Below the pieces are notes generated by a model. The model made no database searches. It was given only the letters and a program-made list of their open reading frames with translations, and was not told the DNA's origin. A program made the translations under genes and the position numbers. From NCBI GenBank assembly GCA_963815285.1, contig CAWFGB010000002.1, positions 293,221 through 357,220 of the forward strand: DNA of 64,000 nt, read 5' to 3'. This DNA is from JACCSI01 sp963815285. Its GTDB lineage: Bacteria > Acidobacteriota > Vicinamibacteria > Vicinamibacterales > UBA2999. The stretch's first letter is position 1; every line of letters begins with the position of its first letter. This document shows, piece by piece, positions 25,378 to 35,385 of the stretch.

Positions 25378-28368
25378 ATGTCGAAACGTCTCGCCATCAT
25401 CGTCACCGTTTTCTTCGGAGTCGCTATGCCGGCGTGGGGTCAGTCGCAGATTACGACCGGCGTCATTCAGGGCACGGTGTCCGATCAGAGCGGCGCACTG
25501 GTCCCAGGCGCGCTCGTCGAGGTCAGGAATGTCGAGACCAATTCGGTGCGCTCGCAGACGACCGGTGCTGATGGACGCTTCGTGGTTCTCCAGCTCCGCC
25601 CCGGCGGCTATACCGTGACGATCAGCCTGCAGGGCTTTGCGACCCACGTCCAAGATAACGTCATCATCACGGTCGGACAGGCGGTGACGCTGAATCCCGT
25701 GTTGAGGGTCTCCGGGACCGCCGAGACCGTGACCGTCACAGGCACCTCACTGATTGACGTCACGCGCACAGAGGTGAGCACCACGCTCAATGAGACCACG
25801 ATCAGCACGACGCCCATCCTCGGCCGGAAGTTCGAAGATCTGCTCACGCTCACTCCCGGAGTCAGCATCGTGCAGGGCCCCGATGGCGACGAGATCACGT
25901 TCAGCGGACAGCGCGGCATGTACAACAATGTCAGCCTCGACGGCGGCGACTACAACAATGGCTTCTTCGGCGAGCAGCTTGGCGGACAGCGTGCGGCCAT
26001 CGACATCACGCTGGAGGCGGTGAAGGAATTTCAGGTCGTGGCCAGCGGCGCCAACGCGGAGTTCGGACGCACGGCCGGGGGCGTGATCAATGTCATCACC
26101 AAGTCGGGAACCAACGACCCGCACGGTAGTGTTTTCCATTTTCAACGTCTGGAGGGATTGACCGCTGACGCCTCGGACGGCACACCGCCTACCGATTTCC
26201 ATCGCGAGCAGTTCGGCGGAACGCTGGGAGGGCCGATCAGGCGCGACCGGATGTTCTACTTCTTCGCGCTCGAGCACATCAACGAGAACTTGCAGCGGGC
26301 GAATTTGAGTCAGCCGCTCGGCTCGTGCGATGTCGACGTGCCGGTCATCACCAACCCCGCGCATGAAACGTTGATCAACGGCAACACCGAGTGCCAGCGC
26401 CGCGCGCTGCTCAACTTCTTCCGCACCACGCAGAATCAGGAAGAAGGCAACCCGATCGATCACACCATCGATAACACGGCCATCCTGGGAAAGGTGGATG
26501 TCGTGCTCAACGCGGCGAACAACTTGGGCGCGTCGTACAATTTCGACTATTCCGAGAACGTCAACCAGACGTTCGACGTCGCCACCTACGGAAACTCCGC
26601 CAACGGCATCGAGGGGCCGTCGAAGATCAACGTCTTCAACCTGAACCTCTTCTCGACGTTGTCCTCGAACAAACTCAATGAGTTCCACGTCACGTACGCG
26701 CGGGAACTGCGGCCGCGCAACGCCGTCCAGTCCAACGTTCCTCCCGATACGGGAATGGGGGACCCCGCGTTTCGTTTCGGCAATCCTTACTTCCTGCACC
26801 CGTCGGTCGACGAACTGCTCTGGCGCACGCAGATCAAGAACAACCTGTCGATCCTCGCGGGACGCCACACCTTCAAAGTCGGCGGCGAGTGGCTGCACAC
26901 GGTCAACGATCAGGTCTTTCGTGGATTCTTCAACGGACGCTACCTCTTCTCGACTGTGGCTGGATTCATGCGCTATGCCTCCCCCGCGGGGACTGGAGGG
27001 TTTGGTCCGAACGCCGTGGCTTGCTCCAACGGCACCTGGGTGACGCATCCGACACCGTGCCCGGCCGGCTCAACGCTCAATGGGACGCCGCTGCTCCTCT
27101 ACCTCCAGGAGACCGGCAGCGGCTTTCCCAACGTCGATCCGCCCGGTTATTCGCTGCTCGTCAACGAAGATCTCGCGCTCTTCGCGCAGGACCAGTGGCA
27201 GGTTCGTTCGAACATCACCATCAACTACGGAATCCGCTGGGACGCGCAGTTGATGGCCGACCCCGTCGATCCAGCCACCACGGCGTATGCCTCGCTCGTG
27301 AACAACCCGGCGTTTCTCTCGGAAGGCACGATTCCGGATCAGCTCGCGCAGTTCCAGCCACGGTTCGGCATCTCGTGGGACGTCAATTCAAACCGTAGGA
27401 CGATCGTCCGGGCGAACGCCGGCCTGTATTACGCGCGCAACAACATGTTGAGCCAGGCCGGGTCCGTGACCGCGAACGGGCTTCAAAATCAGGGAGCGGC
27501 GCGCGGGGCCCTCACCGGCCTCGTTCCGGGCGTCGCTCCGATGCCCACCTGGCCGGGTCTGCTCGAGATCCCGGCACTCCCTCCCGGTCAATTCCCGGTG
27601 TTCACCAACGTACGCACCACGGCGTCCGATTACAGCAACGCGAAAATCGGCACCGTGAACGTCGCGCTCGAACGGGAACTGGCGCCCGACTGGTCGCTGT
27701 ATGTTGACTACACCTGGTCGAAGGGCGTTGACTTGAGCCAGTTTCTCAACATCAATTCGTCCGGCCGCGGCGGGCCCTTCAGCCCGCAGCTGGGCGACGT
27801 CTTCGTGCACACGAGCGGCGCGCATTCGCTCTACAACGGCGCAACGTTTGCGATCCGCAAGCGCTTCTCGCAAGGGTACCAGCTCGAGGCCAACTACGTG
27901 ATTTCAAGGGACATGGACACCGACTCCAGCGAGCGCGACCCATTTGCCGACCGAAGCTTCGACCTTCCGCTCGACCAGCTGGATCGCCTGTACGCGCCGT
28001 CCGACCGCGACAGCCGTCACAAGTTCAACATGGTCGCGTATGGCAACCTGCCCTTCGGGATCACCGGCAACGCTCGCATCCAGGCGCGCTCGGCGCAGCC
28101 GATTACGCCGGCGGGGGGCGGTCCCGACGAGCGCAACAGCACGCGGAAGGACAACGAGTTCTTCACCTTCGACTGGCGGATCATGTGGCCATTGAGGTTC
28201 GGCAACCGCTACGAGCTGATTCCGACGTTCGAAATGTTCAACACGTTCAACAACAAGAACAACATCAATCCGCTGGTGACGCCGGCGTTGTTCAGCTTCG
28301 ATGGGTTCCTGCGTCTCGGGGTTGGCGATCCGCGTCAGGTGCAACTGTCGGTGAAGTTCGTGTTCTAG
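25378..28368 (+). CDS. Oar-like TonB-dependent receptor with carboxypeptidase-regulatory domain
   Basis: 996 residues from ATG 25378 (GGAGG 7 bases upstream; the in-frame upstream extension lacks any signal character). Signal peptide MSKRLAIIVTVFFGVAMPAWG. Residues 27-115 are a CarboxypepD_reg-like immunoglobulin-type domain (GVIQGTVSDQSGALVPGALVEVRN, DGRFVVLQLRPGGYTVTI). The plug domain (about 130-240) has GRKFEDLLTLTPGV and FSGQRGMYNNVSLDGGDYNN. The rest is a 22-strand barrel ending QLSVKFVF with C-terminal Phe. This is the typical acidobacterial outer-membrane family; the ligand is often a polysaccharide or plant polymer but is not readable. No susD-like or inner-membrane transporter gene is adjacent. 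Confidence 0.92.
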   Translation: MSKRLAIIVTVFFGVAMPAWGQSQITTGVIQGTVSDQSGALVPGALVEVRNVETNSVRSQTTGADGRFVVLQLRPGGYTVTISLQGFATHVQDNVIITVGQAVTLNPVLRVSGTAETVTVTGTSLIDVTRTEVSTTLNETTISTTPILGRKFEDLLTLTPGVSIVQGPDGDEITFSGQRGMYNNVSLDGGDYNNGFFGEQLGGQRAAIDITLEAVKEFQVVASGANAEFGRTAGGVINVITKSGTNDPHGSVFHFQRLEGLTADASDGTPPTDFHREQFGGTLGGPIRRDRMFYFFALEHINENLQRANLSQPLGSCDVDVPVITNPAHETLINGNTECQRRALLNFFRTTQNQEEGNPIDHTIDNTAILGKVDVVLNAANNLGASYNFDYSENVNQTFDVATYGNSANGIEGPSKINVFNLNLFSTLSSNKLNEFHVTYARELRPRNAVQSNVPPDTGMGDPAFRFGNPYFLHPSVDELLWRTQIKNNLSILAGRHTFKVGGEWLHTVNDQVFRGFFNGRYLFSTVAGFMRYASPAGTGGFGPNAVACSNGTWVTHPTPCPAGSTLNGTPLLLYLQETGSGFPNVDPPGYSLLVNEDLALFAQDQWQVRSNITINYGIRWDAQLMADPVDPATTAYASLVNNPAFLSEGTIPDQLAQFQPRFGISWDVNSNRRTIVRANAGLYYARNNMLSQAGSVTANGLQNQGAARGALTGLVPGVAPMPTWPGLLEIPALPPGQFPVFTNVRTTASDYSNAKIGTVNVALERELAPDWSLYVDYTWSKGVDLSQFLNINSSGRGGPFSPQLGDVFVHTSGAHSLYNGATFAIRKRFSQGYQLEANYVISRDMDTDSSERDPFADRSFDLPLDQLDRLYAPSDRDSRHKFNMVAYGNLPFGITGNARIQARSAQPITPAGGGPDERNSTRKDNEFFTFDWRIMWPLRFGNRYELIPTFEMFNTFNNKNNINPLVTPALFSFDGFLRLGVGDPRQVQLSVKFVF

Positions 28369-29280
28369 CGGCTGATCGACGAGCGCGTGATCGATCTGCG
28401 GGTCGGCGTCACAGCGGTCATGTGATGTCCGGCCCGAGGCGGCCCGGCAATCGCCGTCATCGCGATGGGCCTGGCGGCGACGACTTAGTGTGATCGGTCC
28501 CTTGCCCGAGGTGCCCTTCACCGTGCGTTAGGCGAGAACGCGGTCGGTCTGCATCGACGATCTCGAGCAGAAAATACACTACCCTGTCAGAGTTACCGGG
28601 TAAAACACTTCGCCCGGTAATGTTGCCCTGCAAAAACCGGCTATTTCGCGTATGTTGCCGCACGGCTGAGGCGGATGGAGATTGGTATCTCCTTTGCTAC
28701 CCTGCGCGCGTGCGCTGGAAACGCCCAGCTGCCGCCCCGGAAGGCTCTTGACAAAATTCGCGCTGTCCTAGACACCGGCGCCCTCTTTTCGGTCATGACC
28801 AGCCGCGCGGCACAGTGACGGCGTGTCATCGCATCATCGTTCGCAAAACACTACGAATTCGTCATCACGCCACGCGGAAGTGTCGCTGCACGGGCATTGG
28901 CGATGGCGTACTCCGGCGCGTCCGCCGGCTCTGGCGTCTGTGCACACCCCGCGCAACTTCTTCGTGCGGTGGGTGTTACGCAGTGGTTTGGGTTGCTGCG
29001 ACCACGCTGGTCTGCGGGTGTGCCTATCCGGCACAGCAATTGACAGACGTGTGATTTCGATGCCGCCCGATTCTGGGCGTGCGTTGTGGGGAGGACGCTA
29101 ATTGACGGGACTGTCGCCGAACCTCTGGACCCTCGCCCCACGCCGCATGACGTTGTCGCTGCCTCGTAGACACGATCGACCTGGTTCCTCGCCAAACGCC
29201 TCCTTCCATCCGGCCACCACCAACGTTGTTCTCCGGGAGCCTCCGCCTGAAGCACGAGGCCCGCTTGCACGAGAGGGTGT
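28369..29280. other. Long intergenic region with two small hairpins
   Basis: About 910 bases without a supported gene; open frames are short, Arg-rich and lack start signals. The only structures seen are the inverted repeats at 28593-28620 and 28677-28692, and a consensus TTGACA at 28748 without a good -10. It may hold the regulatory region of the following GNAT/flavoprotein unit or a small RNA. Confidence 0.4.
28593..28620. repeat. Inverted repeat TTACCGGG / CCCGGTAA
   Basis: A perfect 8-base inverted repeat with a 12-base AT-rich spacer. It could be an operator or an RNA hairpin; no T-run follows, so it is not an intrinsic terminator. A second, smaller perfect hairpin (GGAGAT-TGGT-ATCTCC) lies at 28677-28692. 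Confidence 0.5.
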
Positions 29281-30105
29281 ATGTTGAAACTGCTTGAACG
29301 AAACATCGCGTCTGCCGCGCGTCGGTTGGTGCTGCTGGCTCCAGCGCGCGTCACAATTCCCGGATATTTTCGCCACGTCATGGTCGATCGCAATCGGCAC
29401 GACGAACTGGTGCGCGAGATGCAACGCTTGCGTGGCAGCATCTATCTCCACGACGGGGCGCTCACGCGCGAGCAGCTTTCCGGCGATGGCCTGCATCAGA
29501 CGCCCGAGGACGAGGCCAGCTGGCATTTTCTGTTCATGAACCCTTCCGATCGCCGCGTGAGTTCGTGCATGTGGTACCGCGAGCACAGTAACGCCGTCTC
29601 GGTCGAACAGCTGCGTGTGTGGAACGGGCCGCTGATGCGTCTCGAAGGATGGCGTGGCAAAGTGGTACGCGGCATCGAGTCCCAACTGCGCCGCGCGCGG
29701 CAGGAATTCGTCCACTACGCCGAGGCTGGCGGCTGGGCGGTGTGCGAGGAAAGCCGCTGCACGCCGGAAGGCCTGATGCTGCCGCTTGGCGCCTACGCCT
29801 TGAGCCGAATTTTCGGCGGCGGGCTCGGTCTCGCGACGGCGACCTTCCGCCATTCCTCGTCATCGATCCTGCGTCGGCTGGGCTTGTCGCCTCTCGAAGC
29901 GGATGGCGACTCGGTACCGCCATACTTCGATCCAAAGTATGACTGTCAGATGGAGCTCCTGCACTTTGATACCCGACGGCCGAATCCGAAGTATCTGGGA
30001 GCCATCGAAATGTTCATGCAACAGTTGAGCTCGGTTCCCGTGATCGCTCGCCACCCGGCCTCCGTCGTTCGGCCGTACGTGGTCGCCGAGGAGGCTGTCG
30101 CGTAA
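29281..30105 (+). CDS. GNAT-fold, autoinducer-synthase-like protein
   Basis: 274 residues from ATG 29281 with AGAGGG just upstream. The N-terminal third (LVREMQRLRGSIYLHDGAL, SWHFLFMN) resembles the substrate arm of LuxI/FeeM-type N-acyltransferases. The middle has GCM-like SSCMWYREH. The acetyl-CoA-like region is GGWAVCEESRCTPEGLMLPLGAYALSRIFGGGLGLATATFRHSSSSILRRLG, with the arginine-rich beta-alpha turn common to the fold. It ends LELLHFD-like MELLHFDTRRPNP. Fifteen bases separate it from the flavoprotein gene, so an operon is likely. A GNAT-like acyltransferase is known in exosortase/PEP-CTERM clusters, and a PEP-CTERM gene lies 2 kb away; a shared role is inferred, not shown. Confidence 0.6.
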   Translation: MLKLLERNIASAARRLVLLAPARVTIPGYFRHVMVDRNRHDELVREMQRLRGSIYLHDGALTREQLSGDGLHQTPEDEASWHFLFMNPSDRRVSSCMWYREHSNAVSVEQLRVWNGPLMRLEGWRGKVVRGIESQLRRARQEFVHYAEAGGWAVCEESRCTPEGLMLPLGAYALSRIFGGGLGLATATFRHSSSSILRRLGLSPLEADGDSVPPYFDPKYDCQMELLHFDTRRPNPKYLGAIEMFMQQLSSVPVIARHPASVVRPYVVAEEAVA

Positions 30106-30120
30106 AGGCCTTCGGACCTG

Positions 30121-31740
30121 ATGACGCTTTCGACCGGTAGCGCGCTCGAGCAAGCCATCGAGCGCTGGACCGCCGCGCTTGGTCGCGACCACGTGATCGT
30201 CGAGCGCGCCGCGCTGGCGCGAGTCGAGACCGCCACGTTTGCGACCACCGCACGCGTCGGCGCCATCCTGCGGCCGGCAACGCGCCAGGAGGTCCAGCAC
30301 TGCGTCCGCATTGCCAACGAGTACCGCGTGCCGCTGTATCCGACCAGCACCGGCAAAAACTGGGGCTATGGGTCGGGCGCGCCAGCACGCGACGCCGTCT
30401 TGCTCGACCTCGGACGGATGAATGGCATTTGCGACTGCAACGAAGAACTGGCCTACGTAACTGTCGAACCGGGCGTCACCCAGCGTCAGCTTTACACCTA
30501 CCTGCGCGAGCGGAATTCCGGTCTTTGGATGGACGCGACGGGTGCGAGTCCCGACTGCAGCATTATCGGCAATACCCTCGAGCGCGGGTTTGGCCATACG
30601 CCGATGGGCGATCACTGCGGACAGGCCTGCGCCTTCGAAGTGGTGCTTCCGAACGGTGAGTGCGTCGACACCGGCTTCGGCCGCTTTCCGGGCGCCGACG
30701 CGGCCGCCCTGGGCCGCTGGGGCCTCGGCCCCTCTCTCGACGGGCTGTTCTCGCAGTCGAACCTCGGCATCGTCACACGCATGACCGTCTGGCTCATGCC
30801 GAAACCGGAACACTTCCAGGGATTCTTCTTCTCGACGCGGCAAGACGAGGGGCTGGCCGCCATTGTCGACGCCGTTCGGCCGCTGAGGCTCAATGGGACG
30901 TTGCGCAGCGTGATGCACATTGGCAACGACTACAAGGTGCTCGCCGCGACCGGTCGCTTTCCGTGGACCGAGGCCAAACCACCGTTGGGCGACGAGGCCA
31001 TGGAACGCATGCGCAAGGAGCTTGGCGTTGGCGGGTGGACGGGCTCCGGCGGGCTGTATGGCACGCGCGCGCAGGTCCGCGCTGCACGGCGCGAACTGCG
31101 CCGCGTGCTGGCCGGCAAGGTCAATCGGCTCACCTTCGTCGACGACCGTCTGCTTGGCATCATCGGCCGGGGCGCCCGACCGTTGCGGCGGCTGACGGGC
31201 ATCAACCTCGAGCGCCTGCTCGCGGTCCTCGCGCCGGTCTACGGCTTGCTCAAAGGCGTGCCGACCGACGACACGATGTCGAGCACGTACTGGCGGAAGC
31301 CGACGGAGGTACCGGTTTCAACGGATCCGGATCGCGATCGCTGCGGTCTCCTCTGGTGCAGCCCTGTCGTACCCGCTACCGGCGAGCACATCGGCGCGGT
31401 CACCCGGCTCGCCAAGGAGGTGGTCCTCCGTCATGGGTTCGAGCCGCAGATGTCGGTATCGCTGGCCACCGAACGCAGCCTGATCTGTGTCACCACGATC
31501 AGCTATGACCGCGCGCTCGCAGGCGAGGACGAGCGAGCGTACGCGTGCTATACCGAACTCACTGAACGCCTCCTCGCCGGGGGGTATCCGCCCTATCGCC
31601 TGAACGTGCGCTCCATGCATTACGTCGCGGGATCGGACGCGTACGGGCACACGCTCAAAGCGCTCAAAGCCGCGCTAGATCCGCACGACATCCTCGCGCC
31701 AGGCCGCTATGAACCCGGTTCGGCCGGCACAACGTCCTAA
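30121..31740 (+). CDS. FAD-linked oxidase of the vanillyl-alcohol-oxidase / p-cresol methylhydroxylase type
   Basis: 539 residues, the family length. The FAD-binding PP-loop is YPTSTGKNWGYGSGAP (residues about 78-93), followed by VEPGVTQRQLYTYL, WMDATGASPDCSIIGNTLERGFGHTPMGDH and GLFSQSNLGIVTRMTVWLMPKPEHFQ, all diagnostic of VAO/PCMH flavoproteins that oxidise 4-alkylphenols. The C-terminal cap ends HTLKALKAALDPHDILAPGRY. Whether FAD is covalently bound cannot be settled. No cytochrome subunit gene is adjacent, so oxygen or another acceptor may be used. Likely co-transcribed with the GNAT-like gene, perhaps as a two-step modification of a phenolic or amino-acid-derived product. Confidence 0.88.
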   Translation: MTLSTGSALEQAIERWTAALGRDHVIVERAALARVETATFATTARVGAILRPATRQEVQHCVRIANEYRVPLYPTSTGKNWGYGSGAPARDAVLLDLGRMNGICDCNEELAYVTVEPGVTQRQLYTYLRERNSGLWMDATGASPDCSIIGNTLERGFGHTPMGDHCGQACAFEVVLPNGECVDTGFGRFPGADAAALGRWGLGPSLDGLFSQSNLGIVTRMTVWLMPKPEHFQGFFFSTRQDEGLAAIVDAVRPLRLNGTLRSVMHIGNDYKVLAATGRFPWTEAKPPLGDEAMERMRKELGVGGWTGSGGLYGTRAQVRAARRELRRVLAGKVNRLTFVDDRLLGIIGRGARPLRRLTGINLERLLAVLAPVYGLLKGVPTDDTMSSTYWRKPTEVPVSTDPDRDRCGLLWCSPVVPATGEHIGAVTRLAKEVVLRHGFEPQMSVSLATERSLICVTTISYDRALAGEDERAYACYTELTERLLAGGYPPYRLNVRSMHYVAGSDAYGHTLKALKAALDPHDILAPGRYEPGSAGTTS

Positions 31741-32030
31741 GCCTCGCTCGGCGTGATTGCCTCTGGAACGCCGGCAACCCGTTCCACTCCAGCAGCGACA
31801 ATTGTCTCCGCCGAGGCAGACTCGGCCATTTTCTACGGTCGAGCTCTGGGTACGTAAGCCATTGAAAATAGGAGACTTCTTGGCGCACGTTGATGGCCGC
31901 CCACTTGCAATAGCGTTGTCGCCTTATGAACTGACGCTCCTATGGATCGTCAGTGCTGGTTGCAGTCGGGGTCCGGTGTGGCCGCGGCAGTCAGCGACGA
32001 GGCGCGGACGTATCTCGGGAGGTAACTCGA

Positions 32031-32951
32031 ATGAACAAGGCAGCTGTCCTTGCTGTGACTCTCGCAACGGCTCTAGGATCGGCAACGGTGGTAAGCGCTG
32101 ACAATATCTCCTTCGATCCTGATGGAGGCGGCGCGCTCGCCCCGGTAACTATCGATCTATTCGACGTTGCCCCAGGCAACAGCTTGACACTCAACACGAC
32201 CGGCTTGTCACAACCGGGCCTGCAAACAACTGTGCTGTTCCAGTCGAACATGACCGCCGCACAGTTGGGCGAAGACATCCAGGCCGCCAACAATGTCGGC
32301 GGCGCCGACGCTTTCAAGTTCCTAGCCGGCTTGCCGGTGGAGCTGACGGCCAACAACGGCGCCACCCTCCAGTTTGAATACGGCGCAGGCGATACCAACT
32401 TCTTCAGGATCTACGCTGGCGATGACCCCGGCAACAACCTGACGGGTGCCAATTTCCCCGCTGGCGGTGACACGCTCATCCTGGAAGGGAGTTGGATCAA
32501 CGACGCTTTGTTTGGCGCTTCTTTCACGGTCTCTGATCCGAACGGTGGCAACCTCGACCAGTTTGGGGTGAACGATTGGGGCGCTGTGCAATCGGTACAG
32601 GGTGATGGCGGTTTCTCGGGCCGGATCGGCATTAGCTTCGCCGACCCGACGTACTTCCCAAACCTGGCGATCGGCTCGACGATCTTCGTAGCGACGTCGC
32701 AGCAGCATCTGCCGTATAACCAGGCGAATCCCTCGCGCTGCCTGACCAACGGTGTGGCAGCTTGTGCCGTGGCGAGCAACGTTGGTGACCACAATGGCCT
32801 CACCGGGCCGAACACGCTGCTGCAGACCGACGCCAGCTTCTCGTTCAACACTGTGCCGGTGCCAGAGCCGACGATGATGGTGCTGTTTGGCATCGGCTTG
32901 TTGGCCGCCGGCTACGCGTCGCGCCGCCGGAAACGAGCAGGCGCGCGATAG
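32031..32951 (+). CDS. PEP-CTERM sorted exported protein
   Basis: 306 residues from ATG 32031, with GGGAGGT 8 bases upstream. Signal peptide MNKAAVLAVTLATALGSATVVSA. The middle is a beta-rich, Gly/Asn/Asp-rich secreted domain with two Cys (CLTNGVAAC). The C-terminus is a textbook sorting tail: VPVPEPTMMVLFGIGLLAAGYASRRRKR (PEP motif, hydrophobic helix, basic tail), recognised by exosortase. No exosortase gene is in the window. It is followed by a strong terminator and then by the PrsT-like gene. Confidence 0.9.
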   Translation: MNKAAVLAVTLATALGSATVVSADNISFDPDGGGALAPVTIDLFDVAPGNSLTLNTTGLSQPGLQTTVLFQSNMTAAQLGEDIQAANNVGGADAFKFLAGLPVELTANNGATLQFEYGAGDTNFFRIYAGDDPGNNLTGANFPAGGDTLILEGSWINDALFGASFTVSDPNGGNLDQFGVNDWGAVQSVQGDGGFSGRIGISFADPTYFPNLAIGSTIFVATSQQHLPYNQANPSRCLTNGVAACAVASNVGDHNGLTGPNTLLQTDASFSFNTVPVPEPTMMVLFGIGLLAAGYASRRRKRAGAR

Positions 32952-32983
32952 GGCCGTCTCTTCGAATACTCCTGAGATGTGAT

Positions 32984-33016
32984 AAAAAGGGGCCTCCGGG
33001 CCCCTCTTCTTTTTTA
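32984..33016 (+). terminator. Intrinsic terminator after the PEP-CTERM gene
   Basis: GGGGCC (32989-32994), loop TCCG, GGCCCC (32999-33004), then TCTTCTTTTTT. It is preceded by an A-run that can extend the stem. This is the clearest rho-independent terminator in the window, and it isolates the PEP-CTERM transcript from the TPR gene. Confidence 0.88.
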
Positions 33017-33054
33017 AGCCCTCATGCAATACTGGCTGGGCAGTTGCACCACCC

Positions 33055-35385
33055 ATGACCATCGTGTATTCCCCTGCTTTTGTTGCCTCCGCAGTGTTCC
33101 GTCGACGATTGCTGGCTGCGTGCCTGGCGGTGCTGACAGTCGCGTGCGCGGCCGACAAATCTGAATATCTGCGGCGCGGCGATGCGGCGTTCGAGGCGGG
33201 GAAGTACCGAGAGGCGATCGTCGAATATCGTAACGCGATTGGGCAGGATGCGCAGTTCGGGCAAGCGCGTCTGCGGTTGGCAGACGCGTACGTCGAATTG
33301 GGCAACCCGCGCGATGCCGCGGCCCAATACGTTCGCGCAGCCGACCTGCTGCCTGATGACATGCAGGCGCAGATCAAGGGGGCCAGGGCCCTGATCTTCC
33401 TCGGGCGATACGAGGATGCCAAGACCAGCGCCGACCGGTTGCTGAAGAGGAACCCGGACTCGGTGGACGCGCTGATCGTATTGGGCAATGCCTACGCCGG
33501 GTTGAAGGATCTCGACGGAGCGATCGCCGAGGTCGAAGAGGCCGCCAAGATTTCACCAGATCGCGCAGATGCGCTCTTGAGCCTGGGGGCGTTGCAGATC
33601 GCCAAGGGCAATGCGCTGCAAGCGGAAGCCGCCTTCAAAAGGGCGCTGACCCAACACCCGCAGTCAATCGAAGTGCACGGCGCGCTCGCCAATCTGTACT
33701 GGGCCATGGGGCGTGTTCAGGATGCCGAGGAGCTGCTGAAAACGGCGCTCGCGATTGACGCCAAGGACCTCACCGTGTTGCGCGGCCTTGCCGCCATGTA
33801 CCTGGCGACCAACCGCATCGCGGAAGCGGAAGCGTACCTCAAGACGATTACTACTATCTCGCCTGCACCGGTTCACAAGCTGCTTCTTGCCGACTATTAC
33901 GAGGGTATCCGTCGCTTCCCAGACGCGCGTCGTTATATCGACGAAGCAGCGAAAGCTGAGAATGTCCCGCCGGCTGAAATCAAGCTCCGGCTCGCACGCG
34001 TTGCTTCGGCGGAAGGTGACCGGGCAGCGGCGTTCAAGCATGTCGACGAGCTACTCGCGCTGGAGAAGAATCACGCTTACGCACTCGCCATGAAAGCCCA
34101 GCTCCTCATGGCTGATGGGCGGCTCGACGATGCCCTGGCCGCAGCGCAGGCGTCGGTGCAAGCGGACGCCCGGCTGGTGAGTGGCCACTACGTGCTCGGC
34201 CGGGTGCTGCTCGAGCGCCAGCAGATCACCGACGCGCGCAATGCTTTCACCGAAGCCCTGCGCCTCAACCCGCGAGCCGCGGCCGCACAGATTCAGCTCG
34301 CGCAGATCGAGTTCCTGCATGGTCGCGTCGATAATGCGCTGGAGCACGCGCGAACGTCGGTCGCGCTCGCCCCGCGTAATCCCGACGGTCATCTGGCGCT
34401 CATCCGCGGCCTTCTGGCCCAGCGGAAGATTCCGGAAGCCGCGGCGCGGCTGGAAGCCATGGGCAAAGCGTTCCCCGATTCGCCCGTCGTGGAGGCCTAC
34501 AAGGGTGCGATGTACCTGGTAACCAACGACGCGCGCGCCGCACGATCATCGTTCGAGCGGGCACTGACGCTCGACCCGCAGTCGGTCGACGCGATCAGCG
34601 GGCTGGTAACGCTCGATCTCCGTGCCAAGAATGCGGCTGCAGCCATCGCGCGTGTCGAAACCGCCCTCGCGAACAATCGCTCCAACCCGTTGTTGCTGTT
34701 GCGTGCGGCACAGACCTATGCGGCCGTCGGCCGCGACGGCGACGTCGAGCGGTTGCTCATCGAATGCATCACCACAGCGCCTGCCGAGCTGCGAGCGTAT
34801 GAAATGCTCGGGGCGCTCTACATTCGGCAGCAACGACTCAAGGACGCAACTGCCAAGTTCGAGGAGTTCGTGCGGCGTCAACCGAAGAATGTGACGGCGC
34901 ACACGATGGTCGGTATGCTACTCGAAGCCCAAGGGCAGACCGCAGAGGCCCGCCGGCGTTACGAGCAAGTGCTCTCGATGGACCAAAATGCGGCAGTCGC
35001 GGCCAACAATCTGGCGTATCTGCTCGCGCAAGCCGGCGAGCAACCCGCAATCGCCGTGCAATTGGCGCAAACGGCCAAGAGTCAACTCCCTGAGATGCCG
35101 CAAGTCGACGACACCCTTGGCTGGGCCTATTACAAGCAGGGCACCTATACCCTCGCGCTGGATCCGCTCAAGCAAAGCGTCAGCGCGGCGCCAAATCGGC
35201 CGGTGCCGCATTTCCACTTGGGACTGGTCTACGCCAAGCTCGGCGACGCCGCAAACGCTAAAGCGTCGCTTGAAACCGCATTGAAGCTCAAGCCGGACTT
35301 TGCCGGTGCGGACGAAGCTCGTCGTGTGCTCGCGTCAATCGGTTCCACACAGACTACGGGCGCGAAACCGCAGGGAAGAAATTAG
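33055..35385 (+). CDS. TPR lipoprotein, PEP-CTERM-system PrsT-like
   Basis: 776 residues from ATG 33055. Hydrophobic leader with lipobox-like VLTVAC (Cys about 31). The remainder is at least eighteen TPR units, starting YLRRGDAAFEAGKYREAIVEYRNAIGQDAQFGQARLRLADAYVELGN, the opening typical of PrsT, the TPR protein of exosortase/EPS clusters. That family is usually near 900 residues, so this one is a shorter member. Adjacency to a PEP-CTERM gene supports the call. Likely an outer-membrane or periplasmic scaffold in exopolysaccharide export. The usual neighbours (exosortase, PrsK, PrsR) are absent here. Confidence 0.78.
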   Translation: MTIVYSPAFVASAVFRRRLLAACLAVLTVACAADKSEYLRRGDAAFEAGKYREAIVEYRNAIGQDAQFGQARLRLADAYVELGNPRDAAAQYVRAADLLPDDMQAQIKGARALIFLGRYEDAKTSADRLLKRNPDSVDALIVLGNAYAGLKDLDGAIAEVEEAAKISPDRADALLSLGALQIAKGNALQAEAAFKRALTQHPQSIEVHGALANLYWAMGRVQDAEELLKTALAIDAKDLTVLRGLAAMYLATNRIAEAEAYLKTITTISPAPVHKLLLADYYEGIRRFPDARRYIDEAAKAENVPPAEIKLRLARVASAEGDRAAAFKHVDELLALEKNHAYALAMKAQLLMADGRLDDALAAAQASVQADARLVSGHYVLGRVLLERQQITDARNAFTEALRLNPRAAAAQIQLAQIEFLHGRVDNALEHARTSVALAPRNPDGHLALIRGLLAQRKIPEAAARLEAMGKAFPDSPVVEAYKGAMYLVTNDARAARSSFERALTLDPQSVDAISGLVTLDLRAKNAAAAIARVETALANNRSNPLLLLRAAQTYAAVGRDGDVERLLIECITTAPAELRAYEMLGALYIRQQRLKDATAKFEEFVRRQPKNVTAHTMVGMLLEAQGQTAEARRRYEQVLSMDQNAAVAANNLAYLLAQAGEQPAIAVQLAQTAKSQLPEMPQVDDTLGWAYYKQGTYTLALDPLKQSVSAAPNRPVPHFHLGLVYAKLGDAANAKASLETALKLKPDFAGADEARRVLASIGSTQTTGAKPQGRN

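Noticed and set aside
28748..28774. Promoter TTGACA...TAGACA
   Set aside because: The spacer is only 15 bases and the nearest gene starts over 500 bases downstream.
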